Shown here: piece after piece, positions 6,223-9,279 of the stretch
Numbering within the stretch: position 1 is the first letter of the stretch
How the letters are laid out: each line of letters starts with the position of its first letter
Assembly (NCBI GenBank): GCA_003660555.1
Contig: QMUK01000047.1
Coordinates: forward strand, 1-9,279
Direction: 5' to 3'
Origin: Thermococci archaeon
GTDB lineage: Archaea > Hadarchaeota > B88-G9
Length of the DNA: 9,279 nt
Notes under the pieces: generated by a model
Database searches by the model: none
The model's input: only the letters and a program-made list of their open reading frames with translations
What the model was told of the DNA's origin: nothing
Program-made: the position numbers and the translations under genes

Positions 6223-7588
6223 GGCCTAGTTCCTCCAGAACCTTGAGATATCTCCTCCTGGAAGACTCTCTCCACTCTCTCTTTAGGAGTTCGAGGAGTT
6301 CTCTGTCTTCTTTTATTCTTTGATTTAACTCCCTAGCGTATTCCTCGGTTAAGTAGACTTCTTTCCCGGTTATAGGGTCCCTGAACTTCAACTCCAACAT
6401 TTGGTCTAATAGGGAATTGAATTTCTCCTCTGAAATTCTTCCCTCTTTCTTGGCCTTGTTGAGTTCAATCCAAGCTCTCCTGAGCTCCTCGTTCGAGTCA
6501 ATCAGGGAAGACTTGAAGTAGTTCTGTAATACTTCCTCTATTGATAGAGCTCTGGAGTCATCGAACTCTATGCCCCTGCTAATCATAGTTCTCTCGTATG
6601 ACTTCCTTAGGTCCTCTCTGCTTCTCCCTTCTGGGGAATCGAATACCCTAGGATTGACTGGCATTCTGTTTACTCTTTCGTCTAACCATATTCTCTGGCC
6701 TTCTGTGAGGATCCAGAGCACGAAAGCTTGTGCCTCTTCCTTGTTCTCTGAAGTAGATAAAAGGGCTATTGGATCTCCATTTATTACTGATTCCCCCTCT
6801 GGTATCACATAGACGCAGTTGGGATTGAGTTTCATTGCTGTGTACCCGAAGAAATCTATAGTAGTCCCTATTGCTATTTCTCCAGAGATAATAGCTTCTC
6901 TGACAGCATCGCTAGAATCGAATATCCTGGAATTAGCTGCAATCAGAGAGAGTGTTTTCCAGCCTTTCTCCCAACCCATGGCCTGTAGTATTATTTCGTA
7001 TATCCTAGTGTTGCTAGTGCTTCTGGTAGGATCTGCTATTCCGATTAGTGGTATTTCTCTTGCGTAAATCTCGCTAGCTAAATCCTCCCATTTTCTCGGA
7101 ATTGGAAGGCCCCATTTCTCAATTACTTCCCTGTTTACTGTGAATCCGAAAGAAGAGATGGCTGCAGCTACCCAATAGACTTTACCATCTATTTTTCTCA
7201 CTAAGGGGATTCCAGAAACTTCGCTCGGTATATCCCTCTCTATCAGGTCCAGCAGGTCTTTACTTTCCAGAGGGGCGAGAAGTTCCAAATCCATCAGATT
7301 GTCGAAGAGAGTTGGGCCTCCTCCCCAAGCTAGATCGACTCTTCCTTTCCTAGCGTATTCTGGCCATAGAGAGGCTGGGACGGAAACGAACTTCATCTTA
7401 GTTATTCCAAATTTCTTGGAGATCTCGCTCTTCAGGAATTCCTCCTTGGCTAATTCTTGGATAGTGGTATCATGTCTCGTTAGTATTACTAGAGTTTTTC
7501 CCTCTTCCTCCCTCGGGCTTTCTCCTATGCAGCCTAGGGTCGAAGATATTAACAATAACAGTAGCAGGGGTAATGACTGGTCTCTCAT
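6215..7588 (-). CDS. ABC importer substrate-binding lipoprotein (Fe3+/thiamine-type, family 1-like)
   Basis: This 457-residue protein should capture the ligand outside the cell and deliver it to the fused permease. It begins with a short hydrophobic signal ending in a lipobox, STLGC, with Cys20 as the predicted lipid anchor, followed by a charged linker. The mature part starts TLVILTRHD. It carries WGGGPTLFDNL at 88-98 and IADPTRSTSN at 184-193, elements that resemble the iron/thiamine-type solute-binding proteins of archaea. Compared with the usual 330-380 residues it has an extra C-terminal stretch from about 365 that is rich in Glu, Lys and Arg and predicted by eye to be helical. The ATG at 7588 has GAGGG four bases upstream. 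The gene follows the metallophosphoesterase by 30 bases and overlaps the permease by 8. The ligand is not deducible. No iron-binding Tyr pair can be assigned by eye. Confidence 0.88.
   Translation of the reverse strand: MRDQSLPLLLLLLISSTLGCIGESPREEEGKTLVILTRHDTTIQELAKEEFLKSEISKKFGITKMKFVSVPASLWPEYARKGRVDLAWGGGPTLFDNLMDLELLAPLESKDLLDLIERDIPSEVSGIPLVRKIDGKVYWVAAAISSFGFTVNREVIEKWGLPIPRKWEDLASEIYAREIPLIGIADPTRSTSNTRIYEIILQAMGWEKGWKTLSLIAANSRIFDSSDAVREAIISGEIAIGTTIDFFGYTAMKLNPNCVYVIPEGESVINGDPIALLSTSENKEEAQAFVLWILTEGQRIWLDERVNRMPVNPRVFDSPEGRSREDLRKSYERTMISRGIEFDDSRALSIEEVLQNYFKSSLIDSNEELRRAWIELNKAKKEGRISEEKFNSLLDQMLELKFRDPITGKEVYLTEEYARELNQRIKEDRELLELLKREWRESSRRRYLKVLEELGLG
6231..6236 (-). promoter_or_regulatory. 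Ribosome binding site for the permease gene
   Basis: GGAGGA on the minus strand lies inside the end of the binding-protein gene, eight bases before the TTG at 6222. It decides the start, since no ATG or GTG is near. Confidence 0.65.
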
Positions 7589-7592
7589 ATTG

Positions 7593-7597
7593 CCCTC
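7593..7597 (-). promoter_or_regulatory. Ribosome binding site for the binding-protein gene
   Basis: GAGGG on the minus strand lies four bases before the ATG at 7588, in the 30-base gap after the metallophosphoesterase gene. No TATA box fits in the gap, so the gene is probably read from the upstream promoter. Confidence 0.55.
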
Positions 7598-7618
7598 AAT
7601 ACCTAGGGCCTACAGAGG

Positions 7619-9279
7619 TTATAAGTCTCTCTTTCTTCCACTTGGTATCAAAGAAGACAGTAGTATAATCAATGAGCCCACCAAGGACGACACTATTATC
7701 ATAGGATCCAAGTCTCCTTCTTCATTCTCCTTGGTTTCTTCAAATAGACATACTCTAAATTCGCTTTTTCTGGAGATTACATCCTCTAGTGTTACATTCA
7801 CGCATCTCATGGGACTTTCAAGCCTTAGTCTGTATAGGTTATCAGATATCTCGTCCAATTCTTTTTTCCTAAAAAATACTCTCTTGACTGGGCCAGAAAC
7901 TTCGAAGTATATTTCCACAGGCCCAGTTGTTGGCTCTCTTGGATAAGAGTAAACTGATTCTATTCTGGGATTGCCTAGTTCAGTTGGGAAGACCAAGGAG
8001 CTTTCTCCCATTGGTATTTTTCCCTCAACTTTAATGTAGTTTCCAAGCGGAGTGAACTCCTGGACCTTTATTGTAGTGTACTCTTCGTTGTAATATTCTC
8101 CTCTGTCTTTCCCATTGCGTATGAAGAACTCGCCTTCTAGCTCTTCCAAGCAATTGTGGAATATTATTGCGTCTTCCCTGTCAATTATGATTAGCTTTTG
8201 TGGTACCTCTATCTCTTTGATTTCAACGCCCTTGTCTGAGAAAGTCAACTCATAGAAGGAGTATCTCTCTCCTTCCGGTCTGTCCGAAGATGCCACAGAA
8301 GTGCCCATCAGGAAAGTGATTCCCTCGCACTTGAACAAGGAGTGCTTATGGCAATGTCCACTCAGTACTAACTCTACTCCACCTCTCTTCAATATTTCTA
8401 GGAACGATTCAGCTTCTTCACGATTCCACGACCAGTAAAGCTTGTCTAGTGGACAATCGTCTGATTCTCCACGGACTTCCCACGGATTAAACAAAGGATG
8501 ATGCATCACTACTACTTTGTGCTTCTCTGTCCCATTTAATTCCGTCTCTAAGAACTTCAAACTCTCCATGGAAGGTTTTCCGATCTCTTCTCTAGTGTCC
8601 AAGAAGACTATTTTCAGATTATTTACTGAAAGAGAGAATTCGGGTGGTGCTAGAACTCTCTCGAAGTACTCATAAGAATCGTGGTTTCCCTTGGCAGATA
8701 CGAATGGAATCCCGGAGAGTGAGAGTCTCTCTATCTCCTTCAACAGGTGGAGATACATTCCTAAGTCTCCAGGCTTATCTACGTTGTCTCCGCCCGAAAT
8801 TACTAAGTCGTATTTCTCAATAGAGAGGTAATCCACTAGGGTGCTCAAAGCGTCTAACGAGTTGAACTTCCTTCCGTTTAACTCAGAGACTTGTCCTTTG
8901 GATAGATGTATATCCGTAACAAAGGCAACTCTCATAGAACCTTTCTCTCTGGGCACGACCCATATCGCTCCTGGGATGTCAAGTTCTTCACCGTCCTCTA
9001 GCTGAACCCTAATAGAGTACAATCCATCGGATATTTCTCCCTCAATTGAGAAGACTTCTAATTCATTTTCAGACCAAAGGAAATTCAAGAATATCCTTTT
9101 TCCCGTTGAAGTAGACACTAAATAGACTTTTTCATAATTTAGATTGTCAGAGAGATCTATTTCGATGATATTTGATCCTTCCTCTATAACTAGGGGATTC
9201 CCCGGCGAGGGATACAGAATTATGTCTCTAGGCAGTTCTTTTGCGTGAGAAAGCTGTATTGATACTAAAAACGACGAAA
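7619..9279 (-). CDS. Secreted, tail-anchored calcineurin-like metallophosphoesterase (5' end outside window)
   Basis: This is a two-metal phosphoesterase of the calcineurin-like superfamily, probably on the outer cell surface. Numbering from the first full visible codon (9277-9275), the active-site motifs are complete: TDIHL (Asp122, His124), GGDN (Asp164, Asn165), GNHD (197-200), MHHP (His259, His260) and GHCH (His308, His310). The frame stays open past the GTG at 9118 to the window edge. It encodes FLVSIQLSHA|KELPRD, which looks like the end of a signal peptide, then PGNPLVIEEGS and an Ig-like beta-rich region. So the true start lies upstream, outside the window. After the catalytic domain comes a beta-rich region (about 360-515). 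Last is a membrane segment at about 526-545 followed by a basic end, SGRKRDL, giving an N-out, C-in tail anchor. It is the first visible gene of the ABC importer operon. The phosphoester substrate cannot be told. Confidence 0.88.
   Translation of the reverse strand, partial: SSFLVSIQLSHAKELPRDIILYPSPGNPLVIEEGSNIIEIDLSDNLNYEKVYLVSTSTGKRIFLNFLWSENELEVFSIEGEISDGLYSIRVQLEDGEELDIPGAIWVVPREKGSMRVAFVTDIHLSKGQVSELNGRKFNSLDALSTLVDYLSIEKYDLVISGGDNVDKPGDLGMYLHLLKEIERLSLSGIPFVSAKGNHDSYEYFERVLAPPEFSLSVNNLKIVFLDTREEIGKPSMESLKFLETELNGTEKHKVVVMHHPLFNPWEVRGESDDCPLDKLYWSWNREEAESFLEILKRGGVELVLSGHCHKHSLFKCEGITFLMGTSVASSDRPEGERYSFYELTFSDKGVEIKEIEVPQKLIIIDREDAIIFHNCLEELEGEFFIRNGKDRGEYYNEEYTTIKVQEFTPLGNYIKVEGKIPMGESSLVFPTELGNPRIESVYSYPREPTTGPVEIYFEVSGPVKRVFFRKKELDEISDNLYRLRLESPMRCVNVTLEDVISRKSEFRVCLFEETKENEEGDLDPMIIVSSLVGSLIILLSSLIPSGRKRDL

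Noticed and set aside
7299-7946. A 215-codon plus-strand open frame across the start of the binding-protein gene and the end of the phosphoesterase gene
   Set aside because: It is antisense to two well-supported genes, its translation is Ser/Leu-rich without any recognisable motif, and it has no supported start. It mirrors the codon bias of the real genes.

Overview
The window looks like chromosomal DNA from a hyperthermophilic archaeon, most plausibly of the Thermoproteota/Crenarchaeota type, although the lineage is an inference. The evidence is a DUF357 protein (an archaeal family), an archaeal-style TldD/TldE pair, AGA/AGG, ATA and GGA as preferred codons, Shine-Dalgarno (SD) motifs before operon-internal genes with TATA-like AT tracts before first genes, and frequent TTG/GTG starts. 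One point fits less well: the substrate-binding protein has a lipobox, better known from euryarchaea.

Left part (1-2346). The C-terminal half of TldD, cut by the window edge, overlaps the start of TldE by one base (TAATG). Together they should form the heterodimeric zinc metalloprotease. A small DUF357 gene on the minus strand converges on tldE with a single base between the stop codons.

Middle (2347-3402). Two AT-rich gaps, with no gene I can firmly call, flank a plus-strand GrpB/UPF0157-type nucleotidyltransferase-fold gene. The gene has its own TATA-like element and a perfect 16-bp palindrome near its start. The gap after it holds a coding-looking but interrupted reading frame that may be a gene relic.

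Right part (3403-9279, all minus strand). This is a tight four-gene operon read right to left: a secreted, tail-anchored calcineurin-like metallophosphoesterase; a lipoprotein-type substrate-binding protein; a permease with two fused membrane domains; and an ATPase with a TOBE-like C-terminus. The gaps are 30 bases, then an 8-base overlap, then zero bases, which implies co-translation. The metallophosphoesterase reading frame runs off the right edge. Its visible upstream part contains the end of a signal peptide, so the GTG at 9118 is not the true start.

The most interesting unit is this operon. It suggests a surface phosphatase that removes phosphate from an organic or inorganic phosphate compound outside the cell, with the product, or a ligand related to it, imported by an Fe3+/thiamine/aminoethylphosphonate-type ABC importer. 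The substrate cannot be read from the sequence. No tRNA, rRNA, CRISPR array or intact mobile element was seen.
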